Source: WLND01 sp040398845 (lineage in GTDB: Bacteria; Actinomycetota; Actinomycetes; S36-B12). From it: a stretch of DNA of 64,000 nucleotides. Each line of letters starts with the position of its first letter. Positions within the stretch are counted from its first letter, which is position 1. The notes below the pieces were generated by a model. That model saw nothing but the letters and a program-made list of their open reading frames with translations, was not told the origin of the DNA and made no database searches. The translations under genes were made by a program, and so were the position numbers. This document shows, piece by piece, positions 18,275 through 28,504 of this stretch. The stretch is from contig JBBATH010000002.1 of assembly GCA_040398845.1 (NCBI GenBank), forward strand, positions 186,001-250,000. Reading direction: 5' to 3'.

Positions 18275-19837
18275 CTATCGACGGCCTGCCCGAACCGCTT
18301 CGACTATGTCAGCGGGCACGAGTTGCTCCTGCGCCCTCTGCGACCGCAGGTAGTCGTAGTGCATGGCCGTGGTCGCAAGGCCCGGCCGGGCATAGGCATT
18401 TGGCATGAACCGCGCATGCGTCACCGCCGGATCGTCGCCGCCCCGGACGGTCCACGCGCCCCACGAGGGGAAGCCGACGCTATCGTCCATCTCTGCCAGG
18501 TTCAGGTCGTTCGCCACTTCGCCAGCGTCTTTGCCCGTCATCCCGGCCGGGAGCTGGAGCAGGCTCAGCAGGCCCTGCCCGTACTCGGGATGCGCGACCG
18601 TGAGCATCTGAGCCATCACGGTTCTCCCCGCTGGCTCGCGGCCCATTCCGACAGCGACGACTGCAGGCAAGCTGCTCGTGAACGGGAACTCGACGGTCAC
18701 CCCCGACTTATCGCCCAGCGACAGCATGCCGAGGGCGCCCATGGCGTCCGGGAGCGCTGCCAACTCAGCTCCGATCCAGGCATTGGCCTCGGCGCCTCGA
18801 GGGATGACCTCCATGTCGGTCGTGCCGATGAGCTCGTCGTAGTCGGTCCGCATTCCCGAGATGGGATGAGGTCTAGGCAGAGCCTTTCCGTCGAGGATCT
18901 CCGCGAGCCCTCCTTGGTCCACCAGGGCGAGCGCCTCGGTGTACATCAGCAGGAGGAAGCCGGCGAGGAGCCGGTCGATGGAACCGCTCGAAGGATGGGC
19001 GTAGTGAGTGATGAATGCGACGACCCGGCGTTGCCCGGGGATCCACGCAAGGGCTCCGACGCTGGCCTTCATGTTCCGAAGCGCAATCCATCCCAGGACG
19101 GTGTCGCCGCTCGCCTCGACATCGCCCAGGAGGTCCACCACCGCCGTCACCTTGACCGTCGGGTCGCCGAAGCACGCCATCGGCTCGGAGACGTCGACGC
19201 GCACCGGCACCGGACCGCCCCACCACTCGAGCCTGCGGCCCTGCCGAACCATCCACTTTCCGTCCATCATGAGATCGCGCTGAAGCCCGTCGAGGATGGC
19301 CGGACCCCGGTCCTCCCCGCCCACCCGGATGGCCTCTTCCAGCTCGGCCCAGGGCCGGGGAGGAGTGATCGCCTCGAGGAGCAATTCATCGTCATCCACG
19401 CCGGCGGCCACCCCGTCCCAATCATCGGAATTGTCCGACTTCGATTCCACAGGCCTCGCCTCCTCGGGCTCGACGTCGGCGCGGGGACTTCCGAGGAGCC
19501 AGAACTGCTCCACGACGACCTTGCGCAGCGTGGAGGTGTTGCGGACCGAGCGGAGGTAGAGGTCCTCCCCTCCCTCTGTCCGCACGTCAATGGAGCCATC
19601 CCCGAGCCCGTGGTCGGGCAACTGCTCGACGACACGAGCCCGCGACCCGGCGTCGTGGGCGAGCCAGGCGTCACGCAGGGTCGGCCACGTGTCGCCGACA
19701 AACTGCTCCTTCGGCCGAGCGCCATAGCGACGCGCAAGCTCGGCCCGGACATCACCGCCGCGAAGCCCCAAGGCTGCACCGACGCTCTCGACGATGCCGT
19801 TCGGCACGACTTCCCACTGGAATGTGTAACGCGGCAT
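18275..19837 (-). CDS. Conserved-looking hypothetical protein, 520 residues
   Basis: I do not recognise this protein. It begins MPRYTFQWEV at ATG 19835–19837. The middle is acidic with an Asp-rich linker around residue 150 (SDNSDDWDG, VDDDELLLEA). The rest is predicted globular with mixed helices and strands and many Trp/Pro-containing turns. There is no signal peptide or clear membrane segment. The opposite strand also has a long open frame, but this strand has the natural amino acid balance. It may be a phage- or secretion-associated protein; there is no direct evidence. Confidence 0.6.
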   Translation of the reverse strand: MPRYTFQWEVVPNGIVESVGAALGLRGGDVRAELARRYGARPKEQFVGDTWPTLRDAWLAHDAGSRARVVEQLPDHGLGDGSIDVRTEGGEDLYLRSVRNTSTLRKVVVEQFWLLGSPRADVEPEEARPVESKSDNSDDWDGVAAGVDDDELLLEAITPPRPWAELEEAIRVGGEDRGPAILDGLQRDLMMDGKWMVRQGRRLEWWGGPVPVRVDVSEPMACFGDPTVKVTAVVDLLGDVEASGDTVLGWIALRNMKASVGALAWIPGQRRVVAFITHYAHPSSGSIDRLLAGFLLLMYTEALALVDQGGLAEILDGKALPRPHPISGMRTDYDELIGTTDMEVIPRGAEANAWIGAELAALPDAMGALGMLSLGDKSGVTVEFPFTSSLPAVVAVGMGREPAGRTVMAQMLTVAHPEYGQGLLSLLQLPAGMTGKDAGEVANDLNLAEMDDSVGFPSWGAWTVRGGDDPAVTHARFMPNAYARPGLATTAMHYDYLRSQRAQEQLVPADIVEAVRAGRR

Positions 19838-20321
19838 GGCTCCCCCGACCTCAGACTGACACCGCACCCACACCTGTGCCGGAACGACACGGGTGCCGTT
19901 AACGATCATCGCGCTTGCACTTCAACGCTATCGCGCCTTCACCGCCGATGTGCGAGCTTGCGCCTACAAGATCTGCGCAGCCGCAGAGCTGAAAGCCAAC
20001 GACACCCGGCGTGATCGGGAGCGCCGCCGCGCCTGAGGGAGCCCCCGCGGGGAATGACATCGCCTTGGCGCACGTTGGGTGTAGAGCCACCGATTGATGC
20101 CCGCCCTGAGTCAATCTGCACGCAAGGCCACGTGAACCCAGTTCGCGGATGACCCTGACTCGGTCTCCGGCGAGGATGTGCACCGGCAAGATCCGCCGTC
20201 ACGCCATCGAAGGGGACGACGGCACGTTTCATCGGGGGGATGCGTCCGGACCGCCGTTTTGTCAAGCCTACGGCGCAGGCAGTGTCCGACGTCGGCGATT
20301 CCGGCAGGGACCCGGGCTCGG
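19838..20321. other. Intergenic stretch, no gene seen
   Basis: About 480 bases with only Arg/Gly-rich, unconvincing frames on both strands (for example a 96-codon minus-strand frame at 19899–20189). No ribosome site, RNA gene or clear repeat was found. Confidence 0.4.
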
Positions 20322-20750
20322 TCAAGTGCCGATGGCGATCAGGTGGACGGAAACGACCCGAACACTGACGGGTGCCTCCTTTGCCCACTCCCGCCACCCC
20401 GCCAGGCAGTCATCGCACAACTTTCCCTCCCAACGAGGATTCGCTGCATCGAGCGCCGACACCTCGCGCTCGACATACCAATGCGGAGTGCCCTCGAGCG
20501 GGTGGCTGTCGAAGCCCACCGAACTCTGGCACTCGCCCGACTCGTAGGAGCCGTGGAGGTCTCCAACCCAGGGACCGTCCTCGCCGATCAGGCGAGTCGC
20601 CGGGTCAAGAGCGGGAGCCGCCGTTGTCTGCGGGTTGGCCACTGCCTGATTCCTTCCGATGGTTGATGGGCCGACGAGCAGGCCGCTACCGATCGGCGTC
20701 CAAGATGTTGAACAGCCGGGCTCACGTCGACCAGCACGTGACTCAAACAT
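20322..20750 (-). CDS. Possible small hypothetical protein
   Basis: A 142-codon ORF whose ATG directly follows the stop of the zinc-ribbon gene (TGA then ATG), which favours coupled translation. The C-terminal half reads naturally (WYVEREVSALDAANPRWEG, LCDDCLAGWREW) and has one CxxC pair. The N-terminal third is Ser/Arg/Pro-rich and could be noise, so the true start may be internal. Function unknown. Confidence 0.35.
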   Translation of the reverse strand: MFESRAGRREPGCSTSWTPIGSGLLVGPSTIGRNQAVANPQTTAAPALDPATRLIGEDGPWVGDLHGSYESGECQSSVGFDSHPLEGTPHWYVEREVSALDAANPRWEGKLCDDCLAGWREWAKEAPVSVRVVSVHLIAIGT

Positions 20751-21203
20751 TCATGAGGTGCCCAAATCAGTCCTGCGGATGGAACACACAACTCTGCCAC
20801 GACCCGCTACACGATTCTTGCGACCAGAGCTCCCGCAGCTAACGACCTGGCCAATCGACAGCCCCGGCTTCGGAAGTCGACTCAGCTCCCACCCGCAAAT
20901 AGAACACACGGCTCGGCCCTGAGCAGGTACGCGATTCTTGCTACCGCAACTGGTGCACCCAACAACCTGATCGACCGGCGCCTCGGGACTCATCATCCTA
21001 TCCGAGCGCATTCGCAGTTCCCATGCTCGATTCAGTTGCCGGACCTGACTTCTGTAGAGCAAGAACTCGACGAGTCGGAGACAGATCAAGACCAGAATCA
21101 GTCCGATCGCCAGCACGAACGGCCAGTCAGCTTTGAGGAAGTCACTCAGCAGCAGCCCACCGCCGAGCACCAAGACCCCGAAGAGGATCCCTCCGCAAGT
21201 CAC
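20751..21203 (-). CDS. Membrane protein with tandem zinc ribbons, the second degenerate
   Basis: The 150-residue protein has two N-terminal hydrophobic segments (about residues 3–20 and 27–48), a basic linker and then two related modules. The first is a four-cysteine zinc ribbon (CTSCGSKNR, then VCSICGWEL). The second repeats the layout (VVSCGSSGRKNRV, then VCSIRRTDL) but keeps only two of the four cysteines. The DNA of both modules is recognisably duplicated (about 20760–20840 and 20885–20970). Function unknown; such proteins are usually membrane sensors or scaffolds. Confidence 0.55.
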   Translation of the reverse strand: MTCGGILFGVLVLGGGLLLSDFLKADWPFVLAIGLILVLICLRLVEFLLYRSQVRQLNRAWELRMRSDRMMSPEAPVDQVVGCTSCGSKNRVPAQGRAVCSICGWELSRLPKPGLSIGQVVSCGSSGRKNRVAGRGRVVCSIRRTDLGTS

Positions 21204-21488
21204 GGCTGGCTCTTGGACGCACTGGCATCGTCATCCACGGGGGGCTGCATGGTGGCGTCGACCAATGGCTCCACTGCGGCCATTCGCACAGGCGGCTGCC
21301 GGCTCGTTTACCTGCCACAACGAACGTGTATTCCCATAGACGCTCCTCCACGTCGTTCACGGTGCAAGAGGTGACTCACGCCAGCCCTCTCGATACGTCA
21401 GAAGGAGCGAGATTGCCGGGCAGTAAGGCGCCGCCCTTCACGTTGCTTCGCGTTTCGACCTTAGCCGTTCCTTCTCGTCGCAACTGTC

Positions 21489-22007
21489 CTACCAGACGAC
21501 CTCCTTCCGATCCAGCACCCAGTCACAGGTGAAGATCGCCAGGAGCGCGGCCGCCCGGGTGGCGTTCGCCGGCTTCAGTGACATGGCGAGATCCTTGACT
21601 GCGTCTTGCTGTCGTTCGGTCAACAGCCGCAGCGGAACCGCTTGCTCGCCGATGTAGCAATCGCTGAGCCGCGCGTCGCACAAGGACCGAACGCGCACGT
21701 GTCCGTTGTCCTCTGGCCCGACCCACACCACTCGCATCGGGCACCACACATTGACCTCATTGTCGAAGGACACCTCTCCGACGTAGAAGACGGTGTCACC
21801 GATGCGCGGCGCACTCTCGGTCTCCAAGAGGGGGATGCTCGTGTCGTCGAATTCGTAGTCCCCCTCTGGGTCCCCGGTCACCAAGGAGGCGGCCGAGCTC
21901 GTGGTGTCGTACGAACGCACGAGCACCCGCCCTCCGGGCAGGTTCAAGACCGTGCCGACTTCGTCATCAGGTGCCGGGCGCCGCAGGCCCATGTCGCTCC
22001 ACGTCAT
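21489..22007 (-). CDS. Hypothetical protein with SH3-like features
   Basis: A 172-residue soluble protein starting at ATG 22005–22007 (MTWSDMGLRR). The centre is β-rich (VGTVLNLPGGRVLVRSYD, IGDTVFYVGEVSFDN, MRVVWVGPEDNGHVRVRS), suggesting a small barrel. The C-terminus is helical (RQQDAVKDLAMSL). I do not recognise the family. An upstream in-frame extension to 22154 reads like intergenic DNA. Neighbours are unrelated accessory genes. Confidence 0.55.
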   Translation of the reverse strand: MTWSDMGLRRPAPDDEVGTVLNLPGGRVLVRSYDTTSSAASLVTGDPEGDYEFDDTSIPLLETESAPRIGDTVFYVGEVSFDNEVNVWCPMRVVWVGPEDNGHVRVRSLCDARLSDCYIGEQAVPLRLLTERQQDAVKDLAMSLKPANATRAAALLAIFTCDWVLDRKEVVW

Positions 22008-22509
22008 GGGTGGGTGTTTTACGCTCAGCTCCGCTCCTCCTCTTCTGTATGGATTCCCCATTGCATGGAATTCCCCATTCACGGGGATGCCAAGCCATGC
22101 GTTGCCTGACTTCGATGGCGCCCCGCGAGTTGGGGAACTTCCAATCCGGGCCACCCAGCCGCACGCTCAGTGCAAGAAGCACTGCTCATCGTCGGGGTTT
22201 TCGAAGTGAATTTAGTGCCCCGGTACTGCTACCACGTCTGAATTAACTCCCCCATGACGCGATGCTAAGGGTCGAGTCCGCGGAGGTGCTGAACGAGTTC
22301 TGCCCCGTGTTGAGCGCGGCGCCCTGACGTCGCGGCGGGCGGCCCGCCCGGCCCTGCTTCCCGTAGACCTCCCAACCGGCTCCGTATCGAGCTACGGATG
22401 CGTGCCGACCTGCTCGATCTTCGCAAGCCTCCCCGTCTTGCCTCCAGGGCTGACTCAAGCCCGGGCAGCATGCCTCGCGCGCGATCGACCTTGAGCATGC
22501 CCGGTACGC
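22008..22509. other. Intergenic stretch with a short direct repeat
   Basis: About 500 bases without a convincing gene. Near 22050–22080 the decamer ATTCCCCATT occurs twice about 17–18 bases apart. The remainder holds GC-rich shadows only. Confidence 0.35.
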
Positions 22510-23351
22510 CTACGAGGGAAGGTCCAGTGCACTCCATACAGCCGTCATCCGGTCGTTGCGTCGCCCGACAAACTCCAGGGCATTGTCCAGATAGCGGTCG
22601 TACTCCGTCTCCGTTGTTGGGAACGGCCTGCGAGTGGTGAAGTCGTACTCAGGAATGTCGCCCTCCATCAGGAACACGACGCGTTCGCCATCATCGGAGA
22701 CAAGGTCCCTCAGCAGCCAGAAGTCGACAAACTCATCGAATCCATCGAACAGGTCGAAGAACTGCTCGTAACGGACGAATGTCGGTCCGAGCGGATTGCG
22801 CTCCTGGTCTCGGACCTTCGCGTAGAAGAGGCGGATGCACTCGCCGGTCAGGTCCAATCGGTCCGCGATGCGGAGGCGTTCCGCCCCGAATCCTCGGGCC
22901 TGATTGATCGAACCGCCGTTGACCTCCCAACCCGGCCACAACATCGTGCCGCCCATGCCGTCGAGGATCGGATTGGCCTGCAGAATTCGACCCATCAATC
23001 CCGAGTCTTGACGCAACTCCTCGGTCTCCCGCCAGCGCCACCAGGTGGCCATCGTCCGGTCGCTGGACAGATAGAGCCCGGAACCCTTGCCGAAGAAGTC
23101 CTGATCCAAGGCCGTGTCCATCAGGCCGGTGCCTCGCGGCTTCAACACGAGGCAAGGTCCACCAGGTTGGCCACTTAACGGGCGCCTGCTCCACAGATGC
23201 TGGTGGTAGTGACGCATTCGCAAACTCTTAACGTGGGGTCACCTTCGTAGCCAACCTCAGGGTCCAATCGCCAGTCATACGCTGGCACGAACGTGTGGTC
23301 GTCCGTGACGCATTCGGGTGCGCGCACGATCGGCTTGCTGGCGTCAGACAT
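22510..23351 (-). pseudogene. DUF6994-like protein gene with N-terminal frameshift
   Basis: The main frame (22510–23223) encodes ~230 residues resembling DUF6994 proteins: HYHQHLWSRRPLSG near the start, GGTMLWPGWEVNGGSINQARG in the centre, FYDLFDGFDEF-like FFDLFDGFDEFVDFWLL, and DNALEFVGRRNDRM at the end. In this family the YHxxLWS segment is normally preceded by about 40 residues ending in a PTLR motif. That part is present in another frame: from ATG 23349–23351 it reads to YDWRLDPEVGYEGDPTLR and then runs out of frame near 23225. I infer a one- or two-base indel there. Function of the family is unknown. Confidence 0.55.
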
Positions 23352-23637
23352 GTTTCCCCCAAGTCATGCTTCAAGTAACGGAACAATATGCCCATCAAGA
23401 CGGGATGCGCGGAGTATTTCTCGGCAACTCGATCATGAGGCCAAATTGGGTTCTATTCCTCCATTCCCCCAATCCGCGACCGCGGGCGGCGATAAGCGCG
23501 TGAACGGCTGCGGCGGCCAAAAACCATACCTCAGTGTGTGGCTTGGCGGACCGCGTCCGTGGCGTCCGAAGCGAAGGGAACTTTTTGTGAGCGGCGCGTT
23601 AATGCCCGTCTCGCGCAAGTTGTGGCCCGGTTGCCAT

Positions 23638-26184
23638 TCACTCGGGCATTACGCCTTCCCGCTGGCGCGGTGGGTGGGCTTGCTCGAGGAACCATGCGAG
23701 TGCCTCGATGACCTTGCCGCGGGCCTCATCGTCGGCGAGCACGGCCAGGGGGATGCCGGGGCGCAGCGCGATCTTCGCCGGGGAGAGGTCGACGCCTTGC
23801 GCTGCGTTGAGTCGCGTGAGGAATTCCAGTCGCAGGCTGTCGTCGTCGAACGGGGGTCGGGTCGACATGTACTCGAACACGACTTCCAGCTTGCCTGCCG
23901 GGTGGATCGTCACGGGCCACAGCGAGCCGGCCGGATCATCGGAATCGCGCGCAATCAGGAAGCAGGAGGTCTGCTGGGCGCTGCCGAAGTGGACGGTGCC
24001 CCCGAGGTCTGCCCAGGCGCGAAGGACCTCCTTGACCGCATCGGCGACGGCGGGCTCCTGCGCTGCATCGAGCTGGGCCATGAAGCTGTCGAGCCGGCCG
24101 CCGGAACCGGCTGACGCGCCAGCGAGAGTGCCGGCGATGTCGCCGACCTCGGGACTGAGGCCGCTGAGGGTGGCGAGGTCTGCTGCGGTCATCCGCTGGT
24201 CCACGCTGGCGCGGTCGTTCTCGTCGAACATGACCCCTTCGGCCTCGAGCACGGCCCGTGGCGACTCGGTGCGGGCCGGGTCGGTCCAGCGGAAGGAGGG
24301 CGAGATCGTGCCCGACGACTGCAGGACCCGATGGGCGTTGGGCGTCTCGTGGGTCGCGAGCCGCTGGCCGAGGGGCACCTGATGGGTTCCGATCACGGCA
24401 GCGACGTCGCCGTAGGAAGCCCACGTGCCCGCCGGGAGCTCGGCCAGGACCAGGCTTAGCCGGGACCAGACCTCCTTCTCCGGCTGCCACTTCTTGTCCG
24501 GGTCAGGGCCCGGCCACAGGGTGATCGCCAGCTCCGCCAGCATGCGCCCGCGGTCCCGGATCGCCTCCAGGGTCCATTCGTCATTCGCTGCGATTGCCAT
24601 GTTGAGGTGCAGGCCGCTCGTCGCCAGCTTGGTCTTCTTCCACGACCAGGGGTTGTTGCTGAGCTCGCTGTTGTAGCCCGTGAGGGTCAGGTTGCCAAGC
24701 GTGTGGACGGCCGCGGCGTGCGCGGTCGCGAAATCCTCGTCCTCAGGCAGCCCCGGCTCGATCAGGTCCTGCCATTCCTGGGTGGGCGTCTGCGGCATCA
24801 CGTGCTCAATCGTCAGGGGCGCCGGGTCGACCGGCTCCTTGCTCCTGAACGACTCCTCGAGCCACAGCAGGATGAGCTTCTGCTGCGCCTTGCGGCCCGA
24901 GTAGTAGAGGGGAACGGTGTCCGCCGCGTCCCGGATCTGCTCGTCCGTGGCCCAGTACCTTCGGCCCGCGGACAGGTAGGCGCGCAGCGCGGCATCGACC
25001 GGGGTCTTGCCCTGCAGGTCGATGACCGCGCGCAGCAGGACTCGGTTGAGTCCTGCCGTCGCCTTGTACGACAGGACGCGACGGACGATATAGCTCTCGA
25101 CGCTCAGCATCGCGCTGGCCAGCTCGGCGCTGGTGGCCTCGCCGCGATCGCGCCGGTCCAGCAGGTGGACGAGGAGCGGCACCACCGTGGTGGTGTCCCA
25201 GTCCCGCAGCCGCTGGAGCCTCGCCCGGACAGCGGCGTCGGGTTCCTGCTCGGGGTTGAGCGCGACGTGGAGCAGCCTGCCCAGCCTTGCGATCCGCTGG
25301 AGCTCAGCGACGATGCCGTCCTCGTCCGGAATGAGGTCCATGCGCGCCTGCTGCCGCGCGTACGTGTCGGACTGCGTGACCGTGTCGTCCCTTTGGACGA
25401 GATCGAGCCAGAACAGCTGCTCGAGCTCCTCCGATGCCAGCATGCTCTGCAAGGGGAGCCACACCTGCTGATACATGTCCTCCCCGCGGGACGGCATGCG
25501 CATGAATAGGTAGTTGCGCACGAGGTCGCCCTGGGTGAGCCGCAGCCCGGTGTTGTTCAGCGACTCGAAGATCCGGTGGACGTTGTCGCCTGCCTGGGCG
25601 GTGATCGACACCAGGGTCAGCCCCCGCGTGACGGCCTCCTCCAGCCGCTCGATGTCGAGCTCGTCTTCGGGGTCGTCAACGGATGCCACCTGCGAGGCGA
25701 AGAACCGGTAGGACGCCCCGACCGAGTCCGCCCCGCCCTTCGCCGCGGTCCCGCGTATGCACGCGTCGTACGACTCCCGGTCGGCCTGGGTGGGCAGCAC
25801 CTTCGTCTGCTGCTCTCCGTACCGATTGATGAGGTACTCGTCGTTGATGCGCTCCCGGTGGTCGCCGCCCTCGCTCTCGTGGCGATGATCGCGGAGCGCT
25901 GCAAGGAGCAGCGTCAATGTCGTGAGCCGCTACTGGCCGTCGACGACGAGGTAGGACTGAACGCCGACCGGGCCGTTGAGCGGAGACGGCGCCAGGACCA
26001 CCGAGCCCATGAAGTGCGTTGCCTCGGGGTGCTCTAGGCGGGTCTCCGCAAGTTTGACGACGTCGTCCCACAGGCGCTGCAGCTGCTCCTTTCGCCAGGA
26101 GTAGGTGCGCTGGTACAGCGGCACACGGTACTGCCGCTTGCCCTCGAGCAGGCCCTCGAGGTGCGTCTCCTTGGCAGCGACCAT
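23638..26184 (-). pseudogene. DUF262/DUF1524 (GmrSD-like) protein interrupted by an amber codon
   Basis: Together the two in-frame pieces would give ~848 residues. The N-terminal part (ATG 26182–26184) has the DUF262 motifs YRVPLYQRTYSW and YLVVDGQ, and then a TAG at 25930–25932 falls exactly where the signature VDGQQRLTTL needs its second Gln (CAG). Translation could resume at TTG 25917. The downstream part has the DUF1524 HNH-type motif LTIEHVMPQT with HTLGNLTLTGYNSELSN, then an alkyltransferase-like DNA-binding segment (WASYGDVAAVIGTHQVPLGQ), with PNAHRV in place of PCHRV, and a C-terminal domain. The family includes GmrSD-type enzymes that cut modified phage DNA, so this looks like a disabled defence nuclease. 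It follows the secreted-protein gene by 13 bases. Confidence 0.75.
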
Positions 26185-26197
26185 TGCTATCTCCCTC

Positions 26198-27166
26198 TCA
26201 TGATGAGCCACTCGGCAGGACGACGGTGATGAACCCGGTGGCGTAGAAGTCGCAGTCGAGGACCTCAATCTCCCAGCTTGACGGTACGCCTGCAGCGGCT
26301 GCGGACTCGGTGGCCATCGCGACCGGGATCGTCTGGCCGTTCTGGATGCACGTCCCCTCTGTATAGCCCTTCCATGCCCCGCCTGCCGGTGGCGAGTAGG
26401 TGGCGCTCGCTAGGCGAAGTGGGCGCCCGCTGCTGTTCGTCACCGCCGCCGTCATGTTCACGGAACCCGTGTTCGTTCGGTAGACCCACGAGGGGGTGAT
26501 CGTGATGCCATAGCCCGAGGCCGGGATGCTCGCCGCGAACAGCCTCGCGTCCAAGGGTCCGACGGTCGTGCTCCATGACTGAACCTTCCCGTACGGGTCG
26601 TATTGCATCGTGTAGGCGGTCGCGGCGCCGCTGCCAGCCGCGACCACCGTCGCGACCTGCGCGGGCAGTGCGCCCGCCCCGGTAAAGGCGATCGCCCCCG
26701 GCGCCAGGGTGGGAATCACCAGGCCCTTCGATTCGTACGTTGCCCAGTTCCCCGACGAGGTGGCCTTGGAGAAGTACGACAGGTAGTTGAACGCCGGCGA
26801 ACCCGGCACTGCCGCAGACTGGGCGGCCAGAATGATTGCCGGATCCCGGGTGGCCGTGGCATTGAAGATCACCGTGGCATTCGCGCGCTGAACGGGCGCC
26901 AACGCCACGAGGCAGATCGACCCGGTTTTCGCCCGGTCGAGCACTGAGTTCTTCGCATAGATCGCCTTGCTCACCTGTGGAGGGGCGAAGCCTCGGGCAG
27001 CGGCTGATGCCGCCGCCGCGGCCGTTGACGCCACTCCGAAGGGGGATGCGGACTTGAGCGTCATGCAATTGGCCCTCTGCTTCGCAGGGGTCACCCCGTG
27101 GGCGGCAGGTGCCGCGAGGCTCACTGCAAGGATCGCAGGCAGCAGGAACACGAAGTAGCGTCTCAT
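26198..27166 (-). CDS. Secreted protein of unknown function
   Basis: A 322-residue protein with a clear signal peptide (MRRYFVFLLPAILAVSLAAP, cleavage probably after AAHG), so it is exported. The mature part is rich in Ala, Thr, Ser and small residues, with four cysteines (NCMTL, ICLVA, TCIQN, LDCDF) that could form two disulfides. The central and C-terminal parts read as β-rich (for example YGITITPSWVYRTNTGSVNM), consistent with a periplasmic-binding or β-sandwich fold, but I do not recognise it. It lies 13 bases upstream of the DUF262 gene in the same direction, so the two may be cotranscribed. Confidence 0.7.
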   Translation of the reverse strand: MRRYFVFLLPAILAVSLAAPAAHGVTPAKQRANCMTLKSASPFGVASTAAAAASAAARGFAPPQVSKAIYAKNSVLDRAKTGSICLVALAPVQRANATVIFNATATRDPAIILAAQSAAVPGSPAFNYLSYFSKATSSGNWATYESKGLVIPTLAPGAIAFTGAGALPAQVATVVAAGSGAATAYTMQYDPYGKVQSWSTTVGPLDARLFAASIPASGYGITITPSWVYRTNTGSVNMTAAVTNSSGRPLRLASATYSPPAGGAWKGYTEGTCIQNGQTIPVAMATESAAAAGVPSSWEIEVLDCDFYATGFITVVLPSGSS

Positions 27167-27366
27167 TAGTACCCCCGTTTATTGCGGCGTTGCCGCCGAT
27201 AGATCCATCAAAGCGCAGGGGTCCGACAATCGTTCCGTTCATGCGAGTTGCCTGTCAGCGCTGCGCCGATAATCACGCCCGGCCATGTCGCCCTGCACGG
27301 CAGATGGATACCCTTCCAATGACATCGATCCCGCCACCACGGCCGGGATTTGGGACGGGGGCGAAC

Positions 27367-28265
27367 ATGTCGGATGGCGACACCTCAATGCTCGATGAGA
27401 TCGACCCACGGGCCATGGTGCCTCCGGCCGAAGACGGGCCCTTTGCCGCTGCGATCGCCGACGTGCCCGACGATGACTCCCTCGCAATGGTGCAGGCGAT
27501 GACCCTGGCGAGCCGATCGGAAACGGCGCCCTTCGGGAACTCCTTGCATGGGGGCACGTCAATCGATACGCCCGTGTTCGTGACTCGCTCATCGCCGCCG
27601 GAATCGTCAAGCGCATCCTCGGCGGATACGGCGGCAGGCTGGTTCTCCTCATCGACGACCCAGCCGAGCTCGCGACGCGCGGCGAGTTGGGGGTAGGCCG
27701 TGAACGCGCCCTCTACCGGGCAATTGGGATGCAGGTTCGTGATCTTCTGCTGTTCGACGTCCTGCAGGCCGAACTAGACGACGATGACCGAGTTCCCACG
27801 TATCGAACGGCCGATCAAGGCTCGAAGTCAACTCGCGGCAGGTTCACGCGACCTGATCTGACCCCCATCGAAACCAGTAGTTACCCCTCCCTGGGCACCT
27901 GGCGCGACGTGCACACGTTCGAAATCAAGGCGTACTGGGACCCCGGGCGCGATTCCCTCTATGAGGCTGCGGCTCAGGCTGCACTTCAGCAGTGCACGCA
28001 CTCATGGCTGATCGTGTACGCACCCAACGAGGGCACGTCCCTGCTGCCGGGGGAACGAGCCAAAGTCGAGGCCTGCTTGCAGCTTCTCCCCGAGCTACGA
28101 GCGGAAGCGGCAAAGATGGGCCTCGGCCTAGCGATTTGCCACTCACTGGCCACGGGAGCCAGGCTCACAGTCGACGGCGAGGGCTCACCCGGGGTCCACC
28201 CGCGCCGTCATATTGTGGATCCCACGAGGTTGAATGAGTTGCTCGCCTCACTTGAAGACCTGTAA
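27367..28265 (+). pseudogene. PD-(D/E)XK-like protein gene with a frameshift
   Basis: Two frames read as one protein. Frame 1 from ATG 27367 gives MSDGDTSMLDEIDPRAM to ASRSETAPFG near 27535. Then frame 0 continues naturally (LLAWGHVNRYARVRDSLIAA, VLLIDDPAELATRG) to the stop at 28265, with no start codon of its own near the junction except a weak TTG at 27687. I infer a one-base indel at about 27530–27545. The C-terminal part resembles a restriction-endonuclease fold: Asp in RPDLTPIE, then HTFEIKAYWD giving the ExK pair, then YEAAAQAALQQ with the helical Gln. A nuclease of defence type is inferred. Confidence 0.55.
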
Positions 28266-28504
28266 GCGGCCGAATCCAGACCACTGCGCTGGTCGTAATA
28301 GGGACCACACGGGATGTTGCCGAAGAAAAGCGAAAAGACGCCTGCGATGCCCGAATTACCGATGGCTTGTTACTCGCGCTTGAGCCTGTACCGACTCCAG
28401 GTCATGTCCGGCGTCGCATGATGGAGCCTGTGCTGCGGCCAGATGGTCCCGTCGCTACGGCAGCTGGGCGGCGGCCCACCATCAAATCAGCGCAGTGTCG
28501 GGAG
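28266..28504. other. Intergenic between the nuclease-like gene and the RNR tail ORF
   Basis: About 240 bases between two converging units. No rho-independent terminator with a T-run and no gene are visible. Confidence 0.4.

Noticed and set aside
18260..20014. 584-codon plus-strand frame opposite the hypothetical gene at 18275–19837
   Set aside because: Rich in His/Arg/Pro with no helix or strand rhythm; the minus strand reads like a normal protein.
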